This document shows, piece after piece, positions 6,234 to 6,234 of a stretch of DNA of 6,234 nucleotides. The notes beneath the pieces are model-generated. The model was not told the origin of the DNA and ran no database searches. It was given only the letters and a program-made list of their open reading frames with translations. This DNA is from Legionellaceae bacterium (GTDB lineage Bacteria; Pseudomonadota; Gammaproteobacteria; Legionellales; Legionellaceae). The first letter of the stretch is position 1, and every line of letters starts with the position of its first letter. Where the stretch lies: contig DAIDLK010000062.1 in assembly GCA_027449525.1 (NCBI GenBank), positions 1 to 6,234 of the forward strand. Direction: 5' to 3'. Both the position numbers and the translations under genes were made by a program.

Positions 6234-6234
6234 T

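Overview
This window looks like a chromosomal segment from a gammaproteobacterium. It carries the conserved transcription/translation operon: initiator tRNA, rimP, nusA, infB, rbfA and truB, all on the minus strand and read from right to left. The proteins resemble the Escherichia coli set in length and in detail. NusA keeps both C-terminal helix-hairpin-helix (AR1/AR2) repeats, and its KH core is nearly word-for-word the enterobacterial sequence. Codon and base composition are moderate throughout. I see no insertion sequence, phage gene, CRISPR array or other mobile element, and the genus cannot be fixed from these genes alone.

Layout from the right edge: an initiator tRNA(CAU) with encoded CCA (6233-6157), then a short trailer and an intrinsic-terminator-like hairpin (6149-6127). 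rimP follows (true start most likely 6109), overlapping nusA by ATGA. A 33-nt gap with a strong Shine-Dalgarno leads to infB. infB overlaps rbfA, and rbfA overlaps truB, again by ATGA. The operon ends at truB. Its stop codon shares the four bases TTAA with the stop codon of a convergent plus-strand gene for an EVE-domain protein, which is cut off at its 5' end by the left edge of the window. There is no gene-free stretch over 300 bases; the longest gap between coding sequences is 33 nt. The rpsO-pnp pair that follows truB in many gammaproteobacteria is not here.

The operon's products serve linked steps of gene expression. The initiator tRNA and IF2 start translation. RimP and RbfA mature the 30S subunit. 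NusA couples transcription to termination and antitermination. TruB makes the T-loop pseudouridine of tRNAs. The hairpin between the tRNA and rimP implies that the protein genes are expressed by read-through from a promoter upstream of the tRNA, outside the window, or from a promoter I could not recognise.

No novel system was found. The points worth a second look are small: a U1-U72 mismatch in the initiator tRNA in place of the usual C1-A72, the attenuator-like hairpin, the missing rpsO, the zero-gap convergent stop codons, a Gly-to-Ser change at the RbfA kink motif, and a divergent IF2 linker.
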